A stretch of DNA of 11,067 bases from Candidatus Pacearchaeota archaeon (GTDB lineage Archaea > Nanobdellota > Nanobdellia > Pacearchaeales > UBA284): contig JAIMAW010000011.1 of assembly GCA_023511755.1 (NCBI GenBank), positions 1-11,067 on the forward strand. The letters run 5' to 3'. The notes below the pieces were generated by a model. It was not told where the DNA came from, searched no databases, and saw nothing but the letters and a program-made list of their open reading frames with translations. This document shows, in pieces, positions 1 through 7,431 of this stretch. A program made the position numbers and the translations under genes. Positions within the stretch are counted from its first letter, which is position 1. The number at the start of each line of letters is the position of its first letter.

Positions 1-6
1 AAATAA

Positions 7-33
7 ATCGATATATTTATAAATAGGTAAAAC
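7..33 (+). promoter_or_regulatory. Probable archaeal promoter of the winged-helix/surface-protein operon
   Basis: An AT-rich box, ATCGATATATTTATAA (7-22), contains a good TATA element at about 13-22. It is followed by AGGTAAAAC. The centre lies about 97 bp upstream of the first ATG (114), so a transcript starting about 25 bp downstream would carry a leader of roughly 70 nt. The element recurs with one mismatch in front of the MinD-like gene (5451-5466). The window begins only 6 bp upstream, so further operators may be missing. Confidence 0.55.
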
Positions 34-113
34 TTGGTTTTTTTGTTAAAATCGGGCTAAAAGAAGCTGCAAATGGCTGTAAAATAGTCTAAAGGTCCAT
101 AAAAAGAGGTAAG

Positions 114-365
114 ATGGTTAATAGCACTCACGATAACCTATCTAAAGAAATTCTTAAGTTAATTGAAAGTAGTTCAGAACCTCTCGAAACTAAAGAGGTA
201 GAAGCAATAATAAAGAAAAAGACACACAGTATCACTAGAACAAAATTATTCTATCGACTCATGATCCTACGAGGAGAAGGCCTTATCCTAGGCAAGTTCG
301 TAGGGCCAGGCAAAGGCGTCTGGATTTGGTGGAAAAAAGAGAAAAACAAGGAGGACAAAAAATGA
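114..365 (+). CDS. Small winged-helix DNA-binding-like protein (83 aa)
   Basis: This 83-residue basic protein has the predicted order of a small winged helix. Helix 1 is around residues 9-19 (LSKEILKLIES), helix 2 around 25-36 (TKEVEAIIKKK), and a recognition-like helix around 39-53 (SITRTKLFYRLMILR). A hairpin or wing with glycines follows at 54-73, ending in the aromatic VWIWW, and the tail is Lys/Glu-rich. No known family is recognised, and the fold is inferred from pattern only. The ATG at 114 has GAGGT at 106-110, a rather short 3-nt spacer. The stop TGA (363-365) overlaps the ATG of the giant surface-protein gene, so the two are very likely co-transcribed and translationally coupled. 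A local transcription regulator of that operon is a reasonable inference; a nucleic-acid-binding role elsewhere is equally possible. Confidence 0.75.
   Translation: MVNSTHDNLSKEILKLIESSSEPLETKEVEAIIKKKTHSITRTKLFYRLMILRGEGLILGKFVGPGKGVWIWWKKEKNKEDKK
349..365 (+). promoter_or_regulatory. Shine-Dalgarno site and ATGA stop/start overlap
   Basis: AGGAGG at 349-354 lies 7 nt before the ATG at 362 and sits inside the last codons of the winged-helix gene. The ATG shares four bases (ATGA, 362-365) with that gene's TGA stop. This fixes the start of the giant gene at 362 rather than at the in-frame ATG at 326, which lies within the upstream gene and has no good ribosome binding site. Confidence 0.85.
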
Positions 366-3300
366 AAATGAACATGCTAAATAAACTAACCACGGACAAG
401 AAAAGCATGACAAAAACAATCGCAATAGTCTTGCTTACCGCACTAATAATCTTTATTATAACCTCTTCAACAGTTCTTATCGCGCAAAACGAAAACAATG
501 AAACCAATGAGAAAAACCAAACCGAACCTATACAATATGCTAATGAAACTGAGCCGATAAATGAAACCAAGGAAACAAATCCTACAATAAAATGCTTCAC
601 AGATTTGGATTGTGATGACAAGAATCTTTCAACAATTGACCTATGCGTCAATAATTTCTGCGAGTATGAATTAAATGAAACCAAGGAAACTGAGCAAGAC
701 CTCACGAATGAAATCAATGCTACTAATTTTACCCTTGTAATTGAAGATCACGATAGCGACAGAGTTGACTCACAAGTTTCGCTTTATGATAAAGAAGAGG
801 AAAAATGGGAAAAATTAGACGATGCCTCTATCAAACCAGGTAATTACAATGTCAAGATAAGATTAACACAAAAAATCAAAGAGATTGAAATTAATTCTCT
901 TGAAATTAGCGAAAAAGCAGAGTATAAGTTAAAGATAGATACTATTATTCCTTTAGAAAAAGCTCCTGAAGCAATTGAAATTTATGCTATTGACCCAACA
1001 CAATTGAGCTTCAGCAAAGCAATTGTGACTGTAACTGCACATCCAGATGCATCAGAGCTTTGGAAATGCAAGACATGGGACTTCGAGGCAAGAGAATGCA
1101 AGCAAGTCTGCGAGATTGATGAGGAAACAGGCGAAGAAATCTGCCACAGCGGCTGGCAAAAGCTGATGGACATAACGCCAGGCGAGGATTATACATTCAT
1201 CTTAACACTGGAAGACCCGGCTTATGCTGAACTACCACCACAATATATAATAGAATGCACTGAGGGCGGTGTTCCTGGAACTTGTACTTTTTCTTATTTA
1301 GCAACTGATGATACACAATATGAGCAATTCAGAGTAGATAAGGGGGCGGTTCTTAATAGGCTGAATGTTTCTGTCAATAGCACAACCATATCAAGCAATG
1401 CACAAATAATAAATGCTACTGTTTGCATATTAGCATACAGGGATTCTATACTTGGTGATGATGCAAGAGATAGTTGTGGCATTTATGCTGGAGAAAATGC
1501 AACAGGAACACCCACTTACACAACAGCTGTGTCGAAAACACAAACTACATGCCAGCTTTGGACAACTTCTGTAGGCAATCCAAATAGGGTTTGTGGCGAT
1601 ATAACTAGTTGGCTCAATAGCAAGACAGACCCTGTTGCTTCAGCAAGAAAATTGATAATTGTATTTGACGGAACTGAACAAAGGGACAATAATGTCGATT
1701 TATGGATTGATTACATATACGCAAACATAACCTATGCTATCAAACCCAATGTAACTTTGGTCTCGCCATCAAATGGCAATGTTACAACAAGCAAAGATGT
1801 CAATTTCACTTGCAATGCGACTGATGATGTACAGCTTGCAAACATAACTTTCTATTGGAATTATACAGGAACATGGCAAGCAAATGGCACTGTTGTAGTT
1901 TCTGGCGCAAGCAACCAGACAACTTTTGAAAGAACAAACTTGAATAATGGCGCGATATTGTGGAACTGCCGGGCTTGTGATAATGAATCAGCATGTGCAT
2001 TTGCCCCAGCTAATTGGACCGTCACTGTGAATTATACTGCGCCTGACACCGAAGCGCCACAATGGTCCAATCCGCAGAAAAACGCAACAACAATTTACAA
2101 GAACGATGTGGTTAGATTCAATGCCAGCTGGACAGACAATGTTGGCTTGTCAGCCTATATCTTCAGCACAAATGACACGGGAAGTTGGATTAATCAATCA
2201 GCTGTCCAATTTAGTGGAACATCAAATACCTCAACACAAAATTATCAAATTACTGCAAGCCGAAATGCTGTAGTTGGCTGGCGATTCTATGCAAATGACA
2301 CCAGCAACAATTGGAATGCAACAGACATACAAACATTTACAGTTTTAGATAAAGTACCTACTTCAATCCTTAACAGCCCATCAGATGGCTATGTTGAAAA
2401 TACGACGAACACTATAACTTTCAATTGCTCTGCAACAGACGATTATGCCCTTGCCAACATAACTCTGTATGGCAATTTCAGTGGAACATGGCAAGCCAAT
2501 GGCACTAACACTGTCTCAGGCACAACTAACGAAACTACATTCACAAGAACTTTGGCAAATGGCTATTATATTTGGAATTGTTTGGCTTCTGATGATGCTG
2601 GCCAAATAGCGTTTGCAACAACAAATAGAACACTTACTGTTGATTACGCTGCTCCTGATAATCCCCCAACTGTGACTTTGAGCTATCCCCAAGACAATTA
2701 TTACAATGACACAAGCCAATATGTCAATTTGACTTTCAATGCTACAGTTACTGATGATTTTGCTCTTGTCAATTGCAGTTTGTGGCACAATTATAATGGA
2801 ACATGGCAACTAAATCAAACACAAACAATTTCGGGAACAAGCAACATTACAAATTTCAGCCTTAACAACTTGACAAACAAAACTTTCATCTGGAATATAC
2901 AATGTTATGACAATGCGTCGCAATCTGCCTTCGCTGCTGCAAATAGAACTATAATACTTAATTGGACTGCCTCGAACACAGCGCCTCAAATAACTCTCAA
3001 TCAGCCAGCAAACAACACACAATTCAACAACACACAAAACATAAACTTCAACTTCACTGCTATAGATGATAATAATGCTACTATTAATTGTAGCATTTAT
3101 CTTGATGGCGCACTGAATCAGACAAACTCAAGCATAACAAACAACACTCTAACAAACTTCCTTATCAATGGAATAAGTTATGGCTCGCATAACTGGAGCA
3201 TTAACTGTAGTGATGGCGAGTTGAGCAATGTAAGCGAGACAAGATACTTTACAATTAAGGATACAGACTTCCCGAGCATCTACTTCAACCCAAACACAGA

Positions 3301-5449
3301 TGCTAATGGCACTTACAGCAAAAACTGGATTTTTGTTAATGTAACTTGCTCTGACTTGCACAAAGACACTGTAATCTTAAATTGGAACGGCACGAACGAA
3401 AGCTTTGACAATCAGGCAGGAGACATTTACTGGGAGAACAAAACTGGCTTGGCTGACGGCATTTACACTTTCTATGCTTGGTGTAATGATACAGCAAGCA
3501 ATTCGAACCAGACTGAATTAAGGAATGTAACTTTAGACACAAGTGCACCTAATGTAACGCTCAACTCACCAAGCAATGGATTAGTTACAGGAAATGCAAC
3601 AATCGTATTCAATTGCTCTGCCCAAGATTTGACGAATTTAGCGAATATAACTTTATGGTTGAATTCAACTGGATCATGGCAGGCGAATGAGACTAAAACA
3701 ATCAGTGGGACAAGCAACTCGACGACATTTACGAAAACATTTGCTCAAGGAACTTACAAATGGTCATGTAGCGCTTGTGATGCCCTAAGCCATTGTAATA
3801 CAAGCTTTGCAGAAAACAGAACCTTCACAATTGACTTGAACGCGCCGAATGTTACTTTCGTTGCTCCGACTCCAGCGAATAATGCTTATCAAAGCTCATC
3901 TTCAGTCACGATAAATACAACAGTCACGGATAATCTTGCTGTTGATACATGCTTGCTTGAATGGCAAGGCTCTAATGAATCAATGACCATGATTGGAAGT
4001 GGCTCTAGTGTGGTTTGCACAAAAAGCAAAGCAGGGCTTCTTGATGGAAGCTATAGCTACAGAGTTTATGCGAACGATACTGCAAACAATTTCGGAGCAA
4101 CTAGCCCTAGACAAATAAATATAGACACTGTTGCTCCAACAATCACTGGAGTCAATGCAGTAGGTATAACTTCCAATGCCGCAACAATTATATGGACGAC
4201 TAATGAGAATGCTAATTCAACTGTAAATTACGGCAAAACTCTTGCCTTAGGAAGCTCACAAGCAAGCGGCTCTTTTGTAACGAGCCATAGAATAACTCTT
4301 GGCAGCTTGAGCCCTTCAACTCTATACTATTACAATGTCACGAGCTGCGATCAAGCGGGCAACTGCAACACTTCGGGCTATTATAACTTCACCACTCTTG
4401 CTGGCGGCGGAGGTGGTGGAGGAGGCGGAGCAGTAGGGGATGAAGGCGGTAAAGGTTATCCTCCTTTATTCCCGCCAGAAATGCATATAGACAAGAATCC
4501 GTGCTATATGATAAGATTAGAACCTGACAGAATAGACAGCTGCACAATTAATATCTATCAACCAATCTATTTTATTTACAAAGGTGTTGAACACACAATA
4601 AAAATAGATGAAATCAATAGCAATTCAATCAAAATAACTATCTCAAGTGAGCCAATAAAGATAGCATTGTTAATTAATGAAACTGAATTAATTAATGAAA
4701 CTGAAGAAATAGACTTAGATAGCGATGGTATAAAAGATATTTCAATAACTCTCGACAATATAAATAATTCAAATAGGTATGATATAAAAGCCACAATAAC
4801 TGTAAAGATAATGGCTCAAGAGTGCATTTGTCCTCAATGTAGCGAGTGGAATTCATGCTTTGAAGGCAAGCAAACAAGAACTTGCTATAAGTGCAGCGAA
4901 GCCACTAGTTACACTTGTCAAGAATATCAAGAAGAAAAAAGCTGCGTTGAGAAAATCGAGAAACCAAAGATTGCTATAGGATGGTTCTTCCTGCTATTGC
5001 TCTTGTTGCTTGCGTTAATGGTCTTATTGATAAAACAGTACGGCCAAATACAAACGAAGCCTGATACCTTTAAAAATGCGGAAAAAATACTAAAACTTAG
5101 TCAGATAAAATCACTGAACTCAATAAAGTCAACAAAAGAAGTAATAAAACGACCGACCACCAAAGCGGCCATCCCCGTGAAACCGAGAATACCGACAGAT
5201 TTGGCTAATCCAAAAATTCAGTCAAATGCGCGGGAGGGGAAGGTTATGGCTATGAAAGAAATAAATGGAGGGAGCGAAGAGGTGAAACTGTTAGAGTTCA
5301 CAAGAAAATTAATAGAAAAGAGCGGGGAACGGGATCTAAGAGAAAAAGGATCTTTATTCGGGGAAACTGGTGAAAGAATAATTGAGACAGAAAAAAGTAA
5401 AGAAGGCATTTTAGGAGAGCTGGAAAGAATTTATAGACAAGATTATTAG
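362..5449 (+). CDS. Giant Ig-like/FN3 repeat cell-surface protein with cytoplasmic tail (1695 aa)
   Basis: A very large surface protein, probably N-glycosylated. Order seen: N-terminal hydrophobic helix (about 18-41); Asn/Glu/Thr-rich linker; four-Cys motif (C78, C84, C95, C100); a beta-rich region with paired Cys (about 230-460); Ig-like modules of about 100 residues (about 462-560, 666-763, 769-870, 1063-1158, with divergent ones between); an FN3-like module (about 1257-1346); nine glycines (1348-1356); a beta-rich module with a calcium-site-like DLDSDGIKD (1451-1459); an eight-Cys thrombospondin-like module (1488-1528, with QTRTC); a membrane helix (about 1537-1557); and a basic, then helical, tail of about 138 residues. 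I counted about 90 N-x-S/T sequons by hand, nearly all between the two hydrophobic segments, which supports an extracellular location. Adhesion, S-layer-like or cell-contact roles are possible. The exact function is unknown. The start at 362 is set by the SD and the ATGA overlap. Confidence 0.85.
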   Translation: MKMNMLNKLTTDKKSMTKTIAIVLLTALIIFIITSSTVLIAQNENNETNEKNQTEPIQYANETEPINETKETNPTIKCFTDLDCDDKNLSTIDLCVNNFCEYELNETKETEQDLTNEINATNFTLVIEDHDSDRVDSQVSLYDKEEEKWEKLDDASIKPGNYNVKIRLTQKIKEIEINSLEISEKAEYKLKIDTIIPLEKAPEAIEIYAIDPTQLSFSKAIVTVTAHPDASELWKCKTWDFEARECKQVCEIDEETGEEICHSGWQKLMDITPGEDYTFILTLEDPAYAELPPQYIIECTEGGVPGTCTFSYLATDDTQYEQFRVDKGAVLNRLNVSVNSTTISSNAQIINATVCILAYRDSILGDDARDSCGIYAGENATGTPTYTTAVSKTQTTCQLWTTSVGNPNRVCGDITSWLNSKTDPVASARKLIIVFDGTEQRDNNVDLWIDYIYANITYAIKPNVTLVSPSNGNVTTSKDVNFTCNATDDVQLANITFYWNYTGTWQANGTVVVSGASNQTTFERTNLNNGAILWNCRACDNESACAFAPANWTVTVNYTAPDTEAPQWSNPQKNATTIYKNDVVRFNASWTDNVGLSAYIFSTNDTGSWINQSAVQFSGTSNTSTQNYQITASRNAVVGWRFYANDTSNNWNATDIQTFTVLDKVPTSILNSPSDGYVENTTNTITFNCSATDDYALANITLYGNFSGTWQANGTNTVSGTTNETTFTRTLANGYYIWNCLASDDAGQIAFATTNRTLTVDYAAPDNPPTVTLSYPQDNYYNDTSQYVNLTFNATVTDDFALVNCSLWHNYNGTWQLNQTQTISGTSNITNFSLNNLTNKTFIWNIQCYDNASQSAFAAANRTIILNWTASNTAPQITLNQPANNTQFNNTQNINFNFTAIDDNNATINCSIYLDGALNQTNSSITNNTLTNFLINGISYGSHNWSINCSDGELSNVSETRYFTIKDTDFPSIYFNPNTDANGTYSKNWIFVNVTCSDLHKDTVILNWNGTNESFDNQAGDIYWENKTGLADGIYTFYAWCNDTASNSNQTELRNVTLDTSAPNVTLNSPSNGLVTGNATIVFNCSAQDLTNLANITLWLNSTGSWQANETKTISGTSNSTTFTKTFAQGTYKWSCSACDALSHCNTSFAENRTFTIDLNAPNVTFVAPTPANNAYQSSSSVTINTTVTDNLAVDTCLLEWQGSNESMTMIGSGSSVVCTKSKAGLLDGSYSYRVYANDTANNFGATSPRQINIDTVAPTITGVNAVGITSNAATIIWTTNENANSTVNYGKTLALGSSQASGSFVTSHRITLGSLSPSTLYYYNVTSCDQAGNCNTSGYYNFTTLAGGGGGGGGGAVGDEGGKGYPPLFPPEMHIDKNPCYMIRLEPDRIDSCTINIYQPIYFIYKGVEHTIKIDEINSNSIKITISSEPIKIALLINETELINETEEIDLDSDGIKDISITLDNINNSNRYDIKATITVKIMAQECICPQCSEWNSCFEGKQTRTCYKCSEATSYTCQEYQEEKSCVEKIEKPKIAIGWFFLLLLLLLALMVLLIKQYGQIQTKPDTFKNAEKILKLSQIKSLNSIKSTKEVIKRPTTKAAIPVKPRIPTDLANPKIQSNAREGKVMAMKEINGGSEEVKLLEFTRKLIEKSGERDLREKGSLFGETGERIIETEKSKEGILGELERIYRQDY
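1745..3835 (+). repeat. Diverged in-gene repeats encoding Ig-like modules
   Basis: At least four homologous units of about 290-305 bp lie at about 1745-2041, 2357-2650, 2666-2971 and 3548-3835. Each encodes the frame P-x-V-T-L-x-S-P, then FNCSATDD, ANITLY, GTWQANGT, SGTSN-TTF, and a closing W-N-C-x-A-x-D. DNA identity survives locally: the 20 bases at 1871-1890 and 2486-2505 differ at one position. This indicates expansion by internal duplication. More divergent units lie between about 2972 and 3547 and after 3836. Boundaries are approximate. Confidence 0.75.
4403..4429 (+). repeat. Nine-glycine codon run (flexible linker)
   Basis: A GC-rich run of mixed GGN codons encodes nine consecutive glycines (residues 1348-1356) between the FN3-like module and the membrane-proximal module. 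It stands out sharply in an AT-rich gene. Codons vary, so it is not a simple trinucleotide slippage tract. Confidence 0.9.
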
Positions 5450-5450
5450 C

Positions 5451-5499
5451 ATCGATAAATTTATAAGTAAAAACAAAGGACTATATTATAAAAATAAGG
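5451..5499 (+). promoter_or_regulatory. Promoter region of the MinD-like gene
   Basis: ATCGATAAATTTATAA (5451-5466) matches the element at 7-22 in 15 of 16 positions and is again followed by GTAAAA. A second TATA-like stretch, CTATATTATAAAA, lies at 5481-5493, about 36 bp before the ATG. Either could be used. The first gives a leader of about 35 nt and the second about 10 nt. Ribosome-binding sequence before the ATG is weak (AAGGA at 5516-5520, GAGG at 5506-5509). Confidence 0.55.
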
Positions 5500-5522
5500 A
5501 AAAAAGAGGCGAGAAAAGGAAA

Positions 5523-6350
5523 ATGGGTGAATCGATAGGGATTTTGTCGATTAAAGGAGGTGTTGGAAAAACAACCACGACCGTTGCCTTGGGCTCGGCA
5601 TTAGCGCAACGAGGCAAGAGTGTTCTTTTAGTGGATGCCAACTTCAGTGCTCCTAATCTGGCATTGCACCTAGGGATAGTACAACCAGAAATAAGCCTCT
5701 ATGATGTGTTGCAAGGTAAGGCAAATGCCCTTGGGGCAGTGGAAGAAACAGACTACGGCTTTGATATTATTGCTGGTAGGCTTAATATGAAAAAGGTATT
5801 TTACCCTGATTACATGAAATTAAAAGAGAAGATACAGCATTTAAAATACCATTATGATGTCATCTTGATTGACAGCTCGCCTACCCTTGACCACGAGACA
5901 CTTGCGGCAATGATGGCAAGTGATAAGTTGCTGATTGTAACTACACCTGACCATGCTACCTTAAGCTGCACATTGCATGCTGTTAAAGTGGCGAAACAAA
6001 AAAAAGTGCCGATAGTCGGATTAATAATTAACAAAGTTTATGGTAAAAAGTTCGAACTAAGCTTAGAACAGATAGAGAAAATAACTGGGGTGCCTGTGCT
6101 AGCTGTGGTTCCTCACGAGATAAACATCCCAAAGGCTCTGGCTGAGTTAAGGCCTAGCACTTTTGAGGCTGAAGAGACTGAAGCAGTTGTGGAGTACAAG
6201 AAACTTGCGGCGTTTCTTGTTGGTGAAAGTTACAAAGATAAGAGATTCTCAACTAAACTTAAGGCATTCTTTTTTTCTAGCAAATTGCCAAAACAAGAGA
6301 TCAACAGGCAGTTGAAGAACAAGAGCTATAAAATTGAGACTGAAAACTGA
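5523..6350 (+). CDS. MinD/ParA-family (SIMIBI) ATPase
   Basis: A 275-residue P-loop ATPase of the MinD/ParA class, which positions cellular structures by ATP-dependent dimerisation. Visible motifs are the deviant Walker A KGGVGKTT (11-18) with signature Lys11 and Lys16, the A'/switch I motif DANFSAPN (38-45), and Walker B/switch II VILIDSSP (113-120) with Asp117. The MinD-like body ends near residue 230. The remaining 45 residues are basic and include KLKAFFFSS, which could be an amphipathic membrane-binding segment like the MinD tail, though it is followed by a further polar extension. The gene starts 73 bp after the giant surface-protein gene with its own promoter, which resembles that of the surface operon. 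A role in placing a membrane or surface structure is an inference. No minC, minE, parB or archaellum gene is in the window, so the cargo is unknown. Confidence 0.9.
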   Translation: MGESIGILSIKGGVGKTTTTVALGSALAQRGKSVLLVDANFSAPNLALHLGIVQPEISLYDVLQGKANALGAVEETDYGFDIIAGRLNMKKVFYPDYMKLKEKIQHLKYHYDVILIDSSPTLDHETLAAMMASDKLLIVTTPDHATLSCTLHAVKVAKQKKVPIVGLIINKVYGKKFELSLEQIEKITGVPVLAVVPHEINIPKALAELRPSTFEAEETEAVVEYKKLAAFLVGESYKDKRFSTKLKAFFFSSKLPKQEINRQLKNKSYKIETEN

Positions 6351-6365
6351 GCCCCTTTCTTCAAA

Positions 6366-6437
6366 AGCCGCGGATGGGAGTTGAACCCACAACCTATTGC
6401 TTACGAAGCAATTGCTCTGCCATTGAGCTACCGCGGC
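6366..6437 (-). tRNA. tRNA-Thr (anticodon CGT)
   Basis: The cloverleaf is complete, at 72 nt on the - strand. The acceptor GCCGCGG/CCGCGGC pairs over 7 bp. The anticodon stem ATTGC/GCAAT encloses the loop TTCGTAA, giving anticodon CGT (reads ACG). The T arm carries TTCAACT. The discriminator is U, as in archaeal tRNA-Thr. No CCA is encoded. It lies 50 bp downstream of rpsB on the same strand and converges with the MinD-like gene, whose stop is 15 bp away. No clear TATA box sits at the right distance, so co-transcription with rpsB is likely. Confidence 0.95.
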
Positions 6438-6487
6438 ATGAATATGTATAAAAATAAGAAATTGCTTTTTTTATTCTTTGCTTTTTT

Positions 6488-7264
6488 TTATTCTTTTTCT
6501 TCCCTGGCCTTCTTGACCTTACTAATTATCTCTATCGCACTCTCTTTCTCCTTCCCGCTGACCGGCTCTTCCTCTAACTCATAGAAATCCTTGGCGTCAA
6601 GTCTGCGTTTGATGCCCTTTTTCTCAAGGTAGAGCTTGGCAAGGATGTAAAGTATCAGGCCTATACTTTTGGCGGTCTTATTATTACAAGGGATCACAAG
6701 GTCTATATAATCCGTAACGTTATTCGTGTCGCACAATGCTATGATGGGAATATGGACCTTCGCTGAGTCTCTTATTACGTTCTTATCGAGCCATGGGTCA
6801 ACAACAAGGACTATCTCTGGCTCGAAAAAGGTATCAAGATCAGGATTGGTTATCATACCAGGCGGATATTTTTTAAAGATTTTTGCGCCGATTGCAGAGC
6901 CAAAAGCCTCTAGGGCATTATGACCAGCGTCTCTTTTACAGCAAACGACTATCTTTTCAGGAGTGTAGCGCGTAAGCAAATTAGCGGCGAGAGCAATTTT
7001 CTCATCTATCTTCTTGGTGTTTAAAACAGCAATCCCATCCGCCTTGCGCCTATAAACATATTCCCGCATGCCGGGTGTAACAGCCCTCGTGCCTAGATGA
7101 ACCGCTGCTTTAATGTAGTCCTCCAGAGGTACTAACAATTCTTCTTTGCCTTCCTTTTTCTTCTCTGTCTCCTTTTCCTCACTCTTCCCTATTTCTTCTT
7201 TCTCTTCTTTTCCTTCTTCCTTGCTTCTTTCTTCTTTTTCTTCTTCTTTTTTCTTTCTTGGCAT
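6488..7264 (-). CDS. rpsB: 30S ribosomal protein uS2 (archaeal type)
   Basis: A 258-residue archaeal/eukaryal-type uS2, which binds the head-body junction of the small subunit. Recognisable blocks are LLVPLEDYIKAAVHLGT (43-59), NTKKIDEKI (82-90), PPGMITNP (134-141), VVDPWLDKN (154-162), PIIALCDTNN (173-182) and IPCNNK (191-196). The family core starts near residue 43. Before it is a 42-residue tail made almost only of Lys, Glu, Ser and Gly, and a shorter charged tail closes the protein. The ATG at 7264 has no Shine-Dalgarno sequence, while a TATA box is centred about 26 bp upstream, so the mRNA is probably leaderless. The gene lies between tRNA-Ser and tRNA-Thr on the same strand, apart from the usual archaeal ribosomal-protein neighbours. 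Confidence 0.97.
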   Translation of the reverse strand: MPRKKKEEEKEERSKEEGKEEKEEIGKSEEKETEKKKEGKEELLVPLEDYIKAAVHLGTRAVTPGMREYVYRRKADGIAVLNTKKIDEKIALAANLLTRYTPEKIVVCCKRDAGHNALEAFGSAIGAKIFKKYPPGMITNPDLDTFFEPEIVLVVDPWLDKNVIRDSAKVHIPIIALCDTNNVTDYIDLVIPCNNKTAKSIGLILYILAKLYLEKKGIKRRLDAKDFYELEEEPVSGKEKESAIEIISKVKKAREEKE

Positions 7265-7283
7265 TAGAGTGTAAGAAAAACGC

Positions 7284-7296
7284 GGTTTAAAAAGGT
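7284..7296 (-). promoter_or_regulatory. TATA box for leaderless rpsB transcript
   Basis: Read on the - strand the sequence is CCTTTTTAAACCGCG, with the TATA-like core centred near 7290, 26 bp from the A of the rpsB ATG. Archaeal transcription starts about 22-27 bp below the TATA centre, so the start codon would be at or next to the 5' end. No ribosome binding site lies between. Confidence 0.6.
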
Positions 7297-7309
7297 TGCT
7301 AGGGCATCA

Positions 7310-7327
7310 GGAAAATAAGAACTAAAA
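7310..7327 (-). terminator. T-rich possible terminator after tRNA-Ser
   Basis: Immediately after the tRNA-Ser discriminator base the - strand reads TTTTAGTTCTTATTTTCC. This T-rich tract fits factor-independent archaeal termination on T runs, but the runs are only four bases long, so read-through into rpsB is possible. Confidence 0.35.
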
Positions 7328-7410
7328 CGCCGGGACTGGGATTCGAACCCAGAAATCCACGAGGGAAACAGGTTTAGCAAACCTGCGCCGTACCATTGGG
7401 CCATCCCGGC
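7328..7410 (-). tRNA. tRNA-Ser (anticodon GCT)
   Basis: A class II tRNA of 83 nt on the - strand. The acceptor GCCGGGA/TCCCGGC pairs over 7 bp, with discriminator G as expected for archaeal Ser. The anticodon stem CAGGT/ACCTG encloses the loop TTGCTAA, giving GCT (reads AGC/AGU). A long variable arm (TTTCCCTCGTGGATTT region) separates it from the T arm GGGTTCGAATCCC. No CCA is encoded. It starts 33 bp after the stop of the two-helix membrane protein gene and has its own TATA box. Confidence 0.95.
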
Positions 7411-7431
7411 ATAGAGTTTCTAAGAATTGAG

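Noticed and set aside
326..361. Longer start (ATG 326) for the giant surface protein
   Set aside because: It lies inside the winged-helix gene without a good SD, whereas ATG 362 has AGGAGG at 7 nt and a classic ATGA overlap.
1745..3835. CRISPR-like or mobile-element repeats
   Set aside because: The repeats are long, diverged, in frame and encode homologous Ig-like modules; no transposase, inverted ends or spacer pattern was seen.
283..5409. Many - strand open frames of 60-144 residues opposite the giant gene
   Set aside because: They are antisense shadows of a clear coding frame, lack ribosome binding sites and show compositionally odd Ser/Leu/Cys-rich products.
6447..6457. TATA box for tRNA-Thr (TTATTTTTATA on the - strand)
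   Set aside because: Its centre is only about 15 bp from the mature 5' end, too close for archaeal initiation; co-transcription with rpsB fits better.
6381..6584. 67-residue + strand open frame across tRNA-Thr and the end of rpsB
   Set aside because: It runs through a tRNA antisense and the reverse of rpsB, and its product is an artefact of the Lys/Glu-rich tail read backwards (Phe/Ser/Leu).
7355..7370. Possible intron in tRNA-Ser
   Set aside because: The extra bases form the long variable arm of a class II tRNA, and the anticodon loop is a normal seven bases.
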